DNA from: Caenorhabditis remanei
Taxonomy: Eukaryota; Nematoda; Chromadorea; Rhabditida; Rhabditidae
Direction of reading: 5' to 3'
DNA: 64,000 bases
Assembly (NCBI RefSeq): GCF_010183535.1
Contig: NC_071328.1
Location: 14,756,001 to 14,820,000, forward strand
Shown one piece after another: positions 55,601 to 64,000 of this stretch. A model generated the notes under the pieces. The model saw nothing but the letters and a program-made list of their open reading frames with translations, was not told where the DNA came from and made no database searches. The translations under genes and the position numbers were made by a program. Position 1 is the first letter of the stretch. Each line of letters begins with the position of its first letter.

Positions 55601-57760
55601 AGCGTCGTTGACGTATCTGGTGATATGAACCATAATTTGCTCTATATGTGGCTCCATGGAACGTTGGCATCCCTCGCCGACGGCAGAGAACGCGCGGAGA
55701 GCAGCGTGCTTCATTTTCCAGTCGTCATTAGTCAAAAGCTTCTCGACGAGTGGAAGAAACACTGGGAGCATCGTTTTTCCGTTGATACAACAGGCGACAC
55801 GATCGATGGCGCTTTCGGCGATGATTGGGATGCTAAAAAGAAAATGGATTTTTTGATATCAATTATATAATTTCTTTCTACTTACTCTTCATAATCATCC
55901 TCCTCCTCAATCTCGTTGAGCCACTCTTGGAGCACCTCATCGTCCAACTCGGTCATACAGGCGAGAAGACACTCGAGAATATGAGAAAACGCGTTTGGAG
56001 CGTACTTCTTGAGTCCTTTTGGTGCGGATTCCATGTAGGAGCAGATGACTTCGATGGCGTTTTGACGGCACATCTCGTTCTTCTCCTTGTTGGCGGCGAG
56101 CTGGAAATTAATGGGTTTTGGGGGGAATAAACGAGATTTTGTAGAGTCTGAACTGGTGGAATTGGCTGGAAATTCTATCATTATCGAGATATGGAAATCA
56201 GAAACGCGAGAATTTGATAAAGTGTAACAAGCGAAGATCATGAAGTCAATTTCAGAGATATGGAACGTGACTTATATCATTGGAAAGCAGAGAAAACGCT
56301 GATTCCAAATATATATTCAGTTTTTTGCGCTCGCGGTCTGGTATTCGAGAAAAATGAGGTCAAAGTTCTGAAAAATGACAAATTATTCACTTTTCAGAAT
56401 TTTGACCCATTTTTTCTCGAATACCAGGCCTCGAGGGCAAAAACGGAATATATATTTGAAATAAGTGTTTTCTCAGCTTTTTAATGAAATATGTCACGTC
56501 CCTTAACTCCAAACTGACTCCATGATTTTCCACTTCTTTCCCAATGGGTACCAGGTATGTCTCTAGTAAAAAAGCTTTGATTATGAAATCCTCGTGTAAT
56601 TCACGTGAATGATAGGGTCATCTTTCTGAACAATAAACGCCTTTTTTCCGAAAAGAAATAGGCTAAAAACGATAAAAAATTGAAAATCGAGATCAGAAAA
56701 TGAACTTTTAAAAAAGTTCAATTTCTGTTCTAAAACACCACATTTTCAGCCAATTTTGACGATTCCAACGATGTCTTCGCCTGCTTTAGTTCAGAAATAT
56801 CTCTAAAACACAAAATTTATGATTTTTAGCGACTTAAATCTGAAAATTCTTAATTTCTGTTCTAAAACACAACATGTTCAGCCAATTCCAGCCGTATTCA
56901 ACGATTTCACCGTCGACTCTTTACTAACTTGAAGTGTGACTTGAAGAACTTGAGACAAATGACTGTTCAAACATTTTGGAAGAGAAGAAGCCAACTCGGC
57001 GAACTCTCCCAAAGCACCATCAGAATCGTCCTCATCGCTGGTCTCATTGCAGACTTGGAGTACATTTGGAACAAGTGCAGTCATCAGTCTGATCACATCC
57101 TTCTCCTCATCGTTATCAACAGCGAAAGCGATGACCGCACGGACAGCTGTCGACTTGATTTGAAGATCTGGTGTGGCCATGCACTTCTCCAGGACTACTT
57201 TAAGACTTGGAAGGAAGTGAGCGAGCTTGTTTCCAAAGATAATCGGACATCCGCGAAGAATGAGAAGTGCAATGTAGTTGGCGGTGAGATCGTCGCTTTT
57301 CAAGCAATGATCCATCAACTCGAGCACTCCTTGCCATGACATATCTCCTGCGTCGTCGATAAGGTTTGAAGCGATTTCAGAAATCAAATCGGCGATTTTC
57401 TTCTTGATCGAGATATCCGTCTCGTGGACTATCATCTCGAGAACTTTCGCGAGAATTCTCTGTTTGTTCTCATCATTCAAATTCTCCCAAATTGCGTCCC
57501 AATCTCTGGAGAGCACTCGTCGAAGGAAGACGAGCACAGTGGATCTGACCTGAAACCAATACTAACCGAATAGTTAATTGTTCTTTTAATAAGACATGAC
57601 GTACCTCAGCACTATTAGCGAACTGATTGTAACACTCGAAAAGGAGCGCCACTTTTGTTGGACCGTCAATCTGTTCATACTGTTCTTCGGCTTTTTTGCG
57701 GATCTCGTTGTCTGACGATTGGAGTCGTTGGATAAGCTCAGCGAATTGATTGACGTCCAT
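52694..57760 (-). CDS. imb-3: Importin beta-3 / importin-5 (karyopherin Kap121 type)
   Basis: Seven minus-strand exons: 57760-57605, 57549-56929, 56100-55886, 55832-54916, 54598-53556, 53511-53361, 52872-52694. Phases agree, giving 1093 residues; importin-5 is about 1095. The whole protein is HEAT-type helical repeats. Family marks include the acidic loop EIEEEDDYEDIPIIAESAID (about 318-337), the repeat VQYAACNAIGQMSSDFAP, and GLEEKATACDMLVAFAKE with FHDGVR-like LHDGVRTASAEIMP. It carries cargo such as ribosomal proteins and histones into the nucleus with Ran-GTP. The start follows an acceptor (ttattacag, exon from 57771) with an 11-base leader, suggesting spliced-leader trans-splicing. Intron 4 contains a MITE. 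Gene identity is secure. Confidence 0.97.
52880..53345. repeat. Diverged tandem repeat in imb-3 intron 6
   Basis: About six units of 65-85 bases, each containing 'gattttcac', 'gaaattgg' and 'taccacgaaaaaggc'-like words, fill almost the whole 488-base intron. Confidence 0.65.
54643..54893. mobile_element. MITE inside imb-3 intron 4
   Basis: It begins CTTGCAAGCCGG and ends CCGGATTGCAAG, with inner pairs around GATATCTATCTTTCTGA. It belongs to the same family as the 1344-1635 element. The intron is 317 bases. Without the element it would be about 65, a normal worm size. Confidence 0.85.
56238..56524. repeat. Palindromic element in imb-3 intron 2
   Basis: The left arm runs from CATGAAGTCAATTTCAGAGA to GGTATTCGAGAAAAATGAGG. 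The right arm is its diverged reverse complement, ending TCCATGA. The halves pair across about 140 bases each. Confidence 0.75.
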
Positions 57761-57771
57761 TCTTGAGTACC
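57761..57771 (-). promoter_or_regulatory. imb-3: Likely spliced-leader trans-splice site of imb-3
   Basis: The minus strand reads ttttattacag|ggtactcaaga-ATG. An acceptor 11 bases before the start codon, with no upstream coding exon, is the usual sign of trans-splicing in Caenorhabditis. Confidence 0.6.
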
Positions 57772-58330
57772 CTGTAATAAAAATATTTTGAAGAATTTTG
57801 GAGTTTTCGAGAAAAAAACACGATAAACGGAGGAAAACTCAAACTTTTAGCTGAAAAATACCATTTTCCCGCAAAAAATGAGACTAGAAACTTCCAAAAA
57901 CACATGCTTCGCGGGCAAACACTAAATCACGTGACAGACCGAAAATCGGGGTAAAAAAGCCGAAAAAACACCGCAATTTGCAGGAAATTATGGATTTTAT
58001 TAGAAAAATGATGAATTTTGAGTGGAAAACCGAGAAAAATCGGTGAAAATCGGCGAAAATCGCAAAATTTGATTTTGAAAAATTGCGAAACTTGGGTAAA
58101 AAATCGAGAAAAAACCCGATTTTCTGGCTAAAATCCCCTGAATATTATTGATTTTCCGAGAAAATTCAATTTTAATTCATTTTTCAAAAAATACCGGCGA
58201 AAAAACGGGCGGAAAATGTCAAAAATAGGCCCAGAAATATCGAATTTTGGGACAAAACATTTCAGTTCACTCTCTCGGCGCGATTGCCCGTGGAGCGCGT
58301 TTGCATTGTCACACGTACTTTACACAATTG

Positions 58331-58340
58331 TTGGCGGGAA
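58331..58340 (+). promoter_or_regulatory. E2F-like site TTGGCGGGAA
   Basis: A close match to the E2F/DP consensus TTTSGCGC-type core (known family motif TTGGCGGGAAA), about 570 bases upstream of the imb-3 start. A single site; function inferred only. Confidence 0.35.
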
Positions 58341-58670
58341 GTTTGAATTTTGAAATTTGTGTCACATGATTTTCACGAGGTTTTACCGGTTTTTCGCTAG
58401 TTTTTGCGAGAATTTTCGCAGATTTTTCGCAATATTTCGATGAAAACTGCCTATGAAAGGCTATGAGTCACGATTTCGCAACAGAAATTAATGGATTTCG
58501 GGAATAAAATTGCAAATAATGGCGAAACTAAAAAAAATTAGCGAAAAAGAATCTATCTCTTTTTTCTCGCTAATTCCCCGGGCAACCAGGAGATTTTTTT
58601 CAGAAAGAGAGAGAGAGAGCGTCTTCTATTATTCAAATCGCGAGGAGGGGCGAGAGAGCACGCGGAATGG

Positions 58671-58682
58671 AGAGACGCAGAG
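58671..58682 (-). promoter_or_regulatory. TCTGCGTCTC-type motif upstream of imb-3
   Basis: AGAGACGCAGAG on the plus strand lies in a GA-rich tract about 910 bases before the imb-3 start. The same motif lies before the zinc-finger gene. Confidence 0.3.
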
Positions 58683-59635
58683 AATGAGAGACGTTGTTTA
58701 CTGCGTTTAAAGACCTATTTTCAGCTGAAAAAAAGCAGAAAACAATTGGAAAGAGACTCAGTATTATTTGTGTTTGACTAGTGATAAAAATGATACTAAA
58801 TTTTTTTTTGCTGGTTAAAAAAATTTTTTTGTTGCTTTTTTGACTGACTGACTGCTAAAAAATGATAGAATTGCAAAATAAGAGAGAAAAAAGACAGGCG
58901 GTGCGATCATCCGACCGGAAAGTGCAATTGAAGAACAATAAAAAGATCAAAATACGCAATTTTTGCGTCCAACCAATGGGCGGAGCTTCCCAACCACGGG
59001 TGGTCCACTTTTATTGTGCAACATTGCGCAATTATGCAAATAACACAGCTGGTGGCAGATGTTCACTGAGAAAATTCGAAAATTCCCATAAAAATTCCGT
59101 TTTGAAATACCGCCAAAAGTTTGGGGTCCGCAATTTTGCGTGGTGGTGTTGTGTGATTGCGTACGTTGCATTTAATTTGCCGCGCAAGTTGGGGGAATGC
59201 TGGAAATCGAGTTTTTTGAGTGAAATTATGAATTTTTGGGGCGAAAATCACGAATTTAAGAGTTGAGAACTTATTTAGAAATCGAAAAAAACCGCAAAAA
59301 GCTGAAAATTGGCCAGTTTTTAGGTGTTTCGTGCATTTTTGCGTAGCGGTGTACCTCTGCGTACAATGCGCTATACTCTACGCGCAAGTTGAATTTAAGA
59401 TTTTTTCAGCCTAAAAAATAGGATTTTTGGCCAAATATCGGATTTTTAGTCGAAAAATCAGTGTTTTTAACCAAAAAACCCGAAAATTTTGGTGAAAATC
59501 GCAGATGTTTCGACTAAAAAAAACTATTTTTGACCAGAAAACTCTAAATCCAACGAAAATCGCTGAAAACAAGATTTTCACTTGAAAAAAAGTTTAAAAA
59601 CGGGATTTTCGCAAAAAAAATAGTTTCCTGGCGAG

Positions 59636-59641
59636 TTTATT
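59636..59641 (-). terminator. xpo-2: Candidate xpo-2 poly(A) signal
   Basis: AATAAA on the minus strand, about 200 bases after the xpo-2 stop codon. Confidence 0.5.
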
Positions 59642-59837
59642 CAACTTGTAAATCAAAAATAGGGCAGGTTTTGCATAAAAACAGCGAGAATGAGAGAAAA
59701 ATTAGGGAGAAGCGGGGCTTCAACAACCGTAAACTAAAATCAGAGATGAATCGGGAGAGAGTGATGGGAGGGAAATTCAAAAAATAGAAAATAGAAAATT
59801 AGAAAAAGAAGCGAGTAATAATTGAATAATTAAGGAA

Positions 59838-62800
59838 CTAGGCAGTATTATGAATCGATTGAAGGTAGGTGACAATCTCGGGCGGTACGGCACGCAACGT
59901 CTCCGGCACGTTTCCGGGTCCACGAATCAAGACGGCCTGCGCAAAGTACGCTTTGTGATTGGTGATGGTGGCGGCGATGATTGGCTGCTTTGGAGCGTAC
60001 GATAAACGACAAAACGGATTGACGAACTCTCCTTCGGCGTTGTACATTGACGCTTGTTCCTCTTCTGGTGAGAGAACGGCACGGTCTGAGGCTGACGCTG
60101 CCTCCAGAAGCATCGCTGTCTCGTAGGATAGTATTCCGTATTGACCGCTGGAACTTTATGCGTTTTCAGGGGGCGAAATTTCAGAAAATTGGACATTTTT
60201 AAGTGATTTTGGAGGGAAAATAGGGAATTTTTAGTGATTTTTCAAGAGAAAATCGGGAATTTTTACAGTTTTTAAGGGAAAATCGGGAATTTTCAGTGTT
60301 TTTAACAGAGAATCGCTGCGAAAAACTGTCTGAAAGTATCGTAAAATGGGTTTCAAGACGGGAAAATGAGGGTTTTAAGGTGAAAATTGAACTTTTCGCC
60401 CTCGAAATCGGAAAATTGAGTTTTCAGAGCCGGAAAGTCAATTTTTGAGCTAGAAACTCAGTTTTCGGTCTAAAATTAGAGGTTTTCCACTGCCAAAGTC
60501 GAATTTTAAGCAAAAATTCGGATTTTAGCGAAATCTTTATCGAAATTGGCTAAAATTGTGTTTCTTATCCAAAAAATTATATCCAGCCTCTAATTTTAGA
60601 CCGGAAACTAAATTTCTCACTCAAAAATTGACTTTCCGGCTCTGAAAACTAAATTTTCCGATTTTGAGGGCGAAAAGTTCAATTTTCACCATAATAACCC
60701 CATTTTCCCGCCTTGAAACCCATTTTACGACACTTTCAGACAGTTTTTCGAGAAAATTCCCAAATTTTCGTGAAAAAAACACTGAAAATTCCTAATTTTC
60801 CGTTAAAAACTCTAAAAATTTCCAATTTTCTGAAATTTCAAAAAAAAAAGCAGAAAAATTCGAAATTTGGAGTTTTTGGATCTCAAACTCCGGATTTGGG
60901 GCACAAAAAAGAGAAAATTCGAATGAAATTCAAAATTTCAAGCTATTTTTCGCAGTAACTGTGTGATTTTCAGATAAAAATTCCGATTTTGCACCAGGGA
61001 TGTGCCTATGGAGGCGCTTTGGGCGCTGAAAGATTTCAAAGTGGGCGAAAATGCGACGAGAGAGAGTGTGTAAAATCGAGAGAGTGTGTCTGCGTCTCTC
61101 CATTTCGCACACTCTTTCTCGTCGCATTTTCAAATTTCGGCTGAAAATGCGAGGCGCTCAACGCCACCCGGGCACATACCTGTTTTGCACCGAAAAACAC
61201 TAAAAATTCTCAATTTTTTGTGAAAAACACGGATTCTGAGATTCTGAATGCCTCAGAATGCAGAATCGGAATTTCAGTCAAATTTTCTATTTTTTGAGTT
61301 CCAAATCTTGAGTTTCAGCTCCAAATCCTAAATATTGAGCTTCTGGAACCAAAATGTCAAATTCTGGAGCTGAAACTCCGGATTTGGGGCACAAAAAATA
61401 GAAAATTCGACTGAAATTCAAATTTTCAAGCTGCCTAATCTGGATTCTGAGGCGTTCAGAATCTCCGAATCAGAAGCCTAAAATTTGGAATTTCAGTCGA
61501 ATTTTCTCTTTTTTAAGCCCCAAATTCTGAGTTTCAGCTTCAAATCTTGATTTTTTCTTCTTTTTTTCAGTATTCTGAATACCTAGTTTCAGCTCCAGAA
61601 TACTAGAATTCCTCCCAAACTCACACAAGCTGTTGCGTAGCCTCAGCCAACAAATTGCCCATTCCAATGGCAATAATCCTCTTCTCGGGCGCCGTCGTCG
61701 TCTGTTTCAACCCAGGCATCTCAATGCACAGAATCCTTTCAATCAACATTCCAAACATTCCCGTCTGAATATTCTCACAACTTCTCACAAGATCTTGAGC
61801 ACTTCTGAGAATCGTGAATCGACACAAGAACACAATGAATAATTTGATGAATTTCGGCGTTTTCGACGACTGAATTCGTCGGAACATTGTATTCAAAACG
61901 AACGTCATCGCCTGCCCTTCAAAGTGTTCAATAGAGGGAAGAATCGCCGATGCCAACTGAAATCCGTATTGATCCAACGTCTTCGAGCCGAGAAGACGTG
62001 ATAAATGATTCAAAATCAGCGCGGAATTATCGGCGACAACGCCTCTCGCATTGACTGAAAGGAGCACTTCGAGCACCGAAAGAGCAGCCGGAACATTCGC
62101 TGATCGAGCCCAAAGTCTTTCAGAAAGAAGGAATGGAAGAAATGCGGAGAATTGATCGATTGAAGCGTTACGAGAGATACATGACGAGACGAGGACTCCT
62201 GTGATTTGGAGAGCGTATGGGATGAGATCTTCCAAGTCTTCACGGAAAATCACTTCGATTAGTGGCAGGAGTTGAGCGTCAAGTGAGGCGCCGATTGTTC
62301 GAGTCTGAAAATTGAGAGAGAATTGGGGGTTTTTTAAGTGAAGAAATTAGAGAGTTTATGGCTGAAAATGACTAAAGTCGAGTTTTAAGCCAAAAATCTC
62401 ACTTTTGAGTGAAAAAAATGGCTGAAAATTGTCTAAAAATGGGTATTTTATGTCACAATTGACTGAAATCGGCTGAAAATGAGGGTTTTATGCCAAAATT
62501 TTAGTTTATAGCTGAAAATGACTGAAATTGAAAGTTTTGACCCGAAAAAACTTGTTTTTGAGTGAAAAAATGACTGAAATTGACTGGAATTGAAGGGTTT
62601 GAGCCAAAAAACTCGCTTTCTGAATAAAAAATGGCTGAAAATGAGAATTTTATGTCGAAATGTTAGTTATAGCTGTCAAAAACTGGTTTTTTAATGATAA
62701 AAAAGGCTGAAAATCGACTAAACATGAGAGTTTTATGTCAAAATTGAATGAAATTGAAGGTTTTGACCGAAAAAAACCTGTTTTTGAGTGGAAAAATGAC

Positions 62801-64000
62801 TGAAATTGATTGAAATTGAGATGTTTGCAGTTTTTTCCCCAATTTCAGCCGATTTTCAGTCATTTTTTTCACTCAAAAGTGGGATTTTTGGCCCAAACTC
62901 TCATTTTCAGTATTTTTCAGTGAATTTTGACTTAAAATTCACATTTTTAGTCAATTTCAGTCAATTTTCAGGCTGAAATTGACAAAAAAAATGAGGGGCT
63001 TTGAGCAAAAACTTGTTTTTGAAGAAAAAAGGTTGAAAATGGCAGAAATTGAGGGTTTTGAGCCAAAATCGCTTTGGAGTGAAAAATGACTAAAAATGTG
63101 AATTTTAAGTCAAAATTTACTGAAAAAGACGACTGAAAATGGGAGATTGGTGCCAAAAAACTCGCTTTTGACTGGAAAAATAGCTGAAAATCGGCTAAAA
63201 TTGGAGAAAAAACTGCAAACATCTCAATTTCCCTCAATTTCAGTCATTTTTTTCACTCAAAAACAGGTTTTTTTTTGGGTCAAAACTTTCAATTTCGGTC
63301 ATTTTCAGCTATAAACTTAAATTTTGGCATAAAACCCTCATTTTCAGCCGATTTCAGTCAATTTTGACATAAAATACCCATTTTTAGACAATTTTCAGCC
63401 ACTTTTTCACTCAAAAGTGAGATTTTTGGCTTCAAACTAGACTTTAGTCATTTTCAGCCATAAACTCTCTAATTTCTAAAATATACTCAATTTCAGCCAA
63501 TTTTCAGCCATTTTTTCAATCAAAAACAGGTTTTTGTGTCAAAACCCTCAATTTCAGGCATTTTTGATATAAAAAACTCATTTTTCCTCAATTTCAGCCG
63601 ATTTTCAGTCATTTTTTCACTCAAAAACAGGTTTTTTTGGGCCAAAACCTCATTTTTCCTCCATTTTTTTCTCGAAAAGTTCTCTCCAAACTCTACCTTG
63701 GTAACCAACACACAAATAGTCTCAAACAAGAAGTGCGTATGCACCGAATCCGCCGCATTCTTCGTCGCACTCTCAATCAGCTGCGCGAGTTTCGTCGCAA
63801 TCGCATCAGCGTGTCGAATCGTTTCCTCATCCAAAATCACAATAATCCTCAGAATCGCCTTAATCAAATACGGCGAATTCTGCGCCTTCGGGTCTTTATC
63901 GAAAGCGGCGACCAAATTTTGAAGGATTGAAGACACCGGGAGATTGTGCGCCGAGAAAATCTTAGAACTATCAGCAATCAGAATTCGTTCAATAGCATAC
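59838..64000 (-). CDS. xpo-2: Exportin-2 / CAS (CSE1), C-terminal part, runs off the window
   Basis: Three 3' exons on the minus strand: beyond 64000 to 63697, 62304-61625, and 60147-59838 (TAG). The phases join cleanly, giving about 430 C-terminal residues. The match to CAS/CSE1 is clear: YLIKAILRIIVILDEE and HFLFETICVLVTK; then RRIQSSKTPKFIKLFIVFL with TGMFGMLIERIL (CAS has LQSSKTTKF...PKMFGMVLEKI); then NPFCRLSYAP near the end. CAS binds importin-alpha with Ran-GTP and returns it to the cytoplasm. The 5' exons and promoter lie outside. It is upstream of imb-3 in the same direction, 2.1 kb away, too far for a standard operon gap. Confidence 0.95.
60340..60727. repeat. Inverted repeat in the last xpo-2 intron
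   Basis: The left arm 60340-60485 (AAAATGGGTTTCAAGACGGG ...) pairs with 60593-60727. The 107-base centre is A/T-rich. It is not related to the modules to the left. Confidence 0.8.
61010..61180. repeat. Small hairpin with GCGACGAGAGAGAGTGTG arms
   Basis: AAAATGCGACGAGAGAGAGT at 61050 pairs with its near-reverse complement ending at about 61130. The centre contains GTCTGCGTCTCTCC. The outer GGCGCT.. / ..GGCGCTC words also pair. Confidence 0.65.
62335..63690. repeat. Nested inverted and direct repeats fill an xpo-2 intron
   Basis: The 1392-base intron (62305-63696) is almost wholly made of 'gactgaaattga', 'gggttttatgccaaaa' and 'cttttgagtgaaaaa' words. These read forward in 62335-63230 and mostly inverted in 63235-63650, so the halves can pair. 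Confidence 0.75.

Larger units (their letters stand above)
57772..59837 (-). other. imb-3 promoter region and xpo-2 3' flank
   Basis: The region contains TTGGCGGGAA (58331-58340), GTGGAGCGCGTTTGCA (58291-58306) and a GA-rich tract with AGAGACGCAGAG (58671-58682). A related pair of segments at 59130-59190 and 59335-59392 shares 'gcgcaagttg'. The xpo-2 poly(A) signal is at 59636. No coding exon was recognised. Confidence 0.5.

Noticed and set aside
53517..55870. Long plus-strand frames opposite imb-3
   Set aside because: Antisense shadows of well-supported importin exons. No splice sites or start context of their own.
58862..59266. 134-residue plus-strand frame between imb-3 and xpo-2
   Set aside because: Biased Lys/Asn/Trp composition, antisense to both genes, with repeated 'gcgcaagttg' segments. 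No splice or homology support.
57761..59837. xpo-2 and imb-3 as one operon
   Set aside because: The 2.1 kb gap, the xpo-2 poly(A) signal and promoter-like motifs between them argue for separate transcription.

Overview
This window comes from a nematode genome, almost certainly a Caenorhabditis species other than C. elegans. The genes have many short exons with GT..AG introns. Acceptors are of the TTTCAG type, and one start codon sits 11 bases after an acceptor, as expected for spliced-leader trans-splicing. The dispersed repeats (TTACTGTAG, CGTAAATCGACA, TTTAAAGGCGCATATCTC) and TCTGCGTCTC promoter motifs are worm-like. From memory, C. elegans chromosome I cosmid C53D5 holds ztf-3, a gamma-glutamyltransferase gene and imb-3, the same set seen here. 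All gene models were assembled by hand from splice sites and reading phase.

Layout. 1-5.9 kb: fragments of small genes on the plus strand (a possible 3' exon at 353-485, a two-exon gene at 1221-1741 split by a MITE, and a frame-broken candidate at 5243-5850) among repeats. 5.99-10.48 kb, minus: five-exon C2H2 zinc-finger gene (ztf-3-like). 14.67-40.91 kb, plus: a DIPK1/FAM69-type ER membrane pseudokinase gene of 8 coding exons. Two of its introns (7.5 and 13.4 kb) are packed with repeats, and it has at least one alternative first exon. 41.92-52.01 kb, minus: complete eight-exon gamma-glutamyltransferase, convergent with the kinase-like gene. 52.69-57.76 kb, minus: complete seven-exon importin-beta3/importin-5 gene (imb-3). 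59.84 kb to the window end, minus: the last three exons of exportin-2/CAS (xpo-2), running off the right edge.

The repeat landscape dominates 2.8-51.5 kb. A 345-base tRNA-derived SINE-like family carries the module CTCCGCCCACTTTTGAGA, seen about 70 times by eye in both orientations. There are also a second tRNA-like family including a 312-base tandem array, a 27-30 base minisatellite family, several palindromic MITEs, and a 2.5 kb near-perfect foldback. The module vanishes abruptly at the two nuclear-transport genes (52-64 kb), which carry only one MITE and simple A/T-rich inverted repeats. imb-3 and xpo-2 belong to the same process: importin-5 imports ribosomal proteins and histones, and CAS returns importin-alpha to the cytoplasm. 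The other genes have no evident functional link to them. No prokaryotic system, CRISPR array, rRNA or intact tRNA gene was found.
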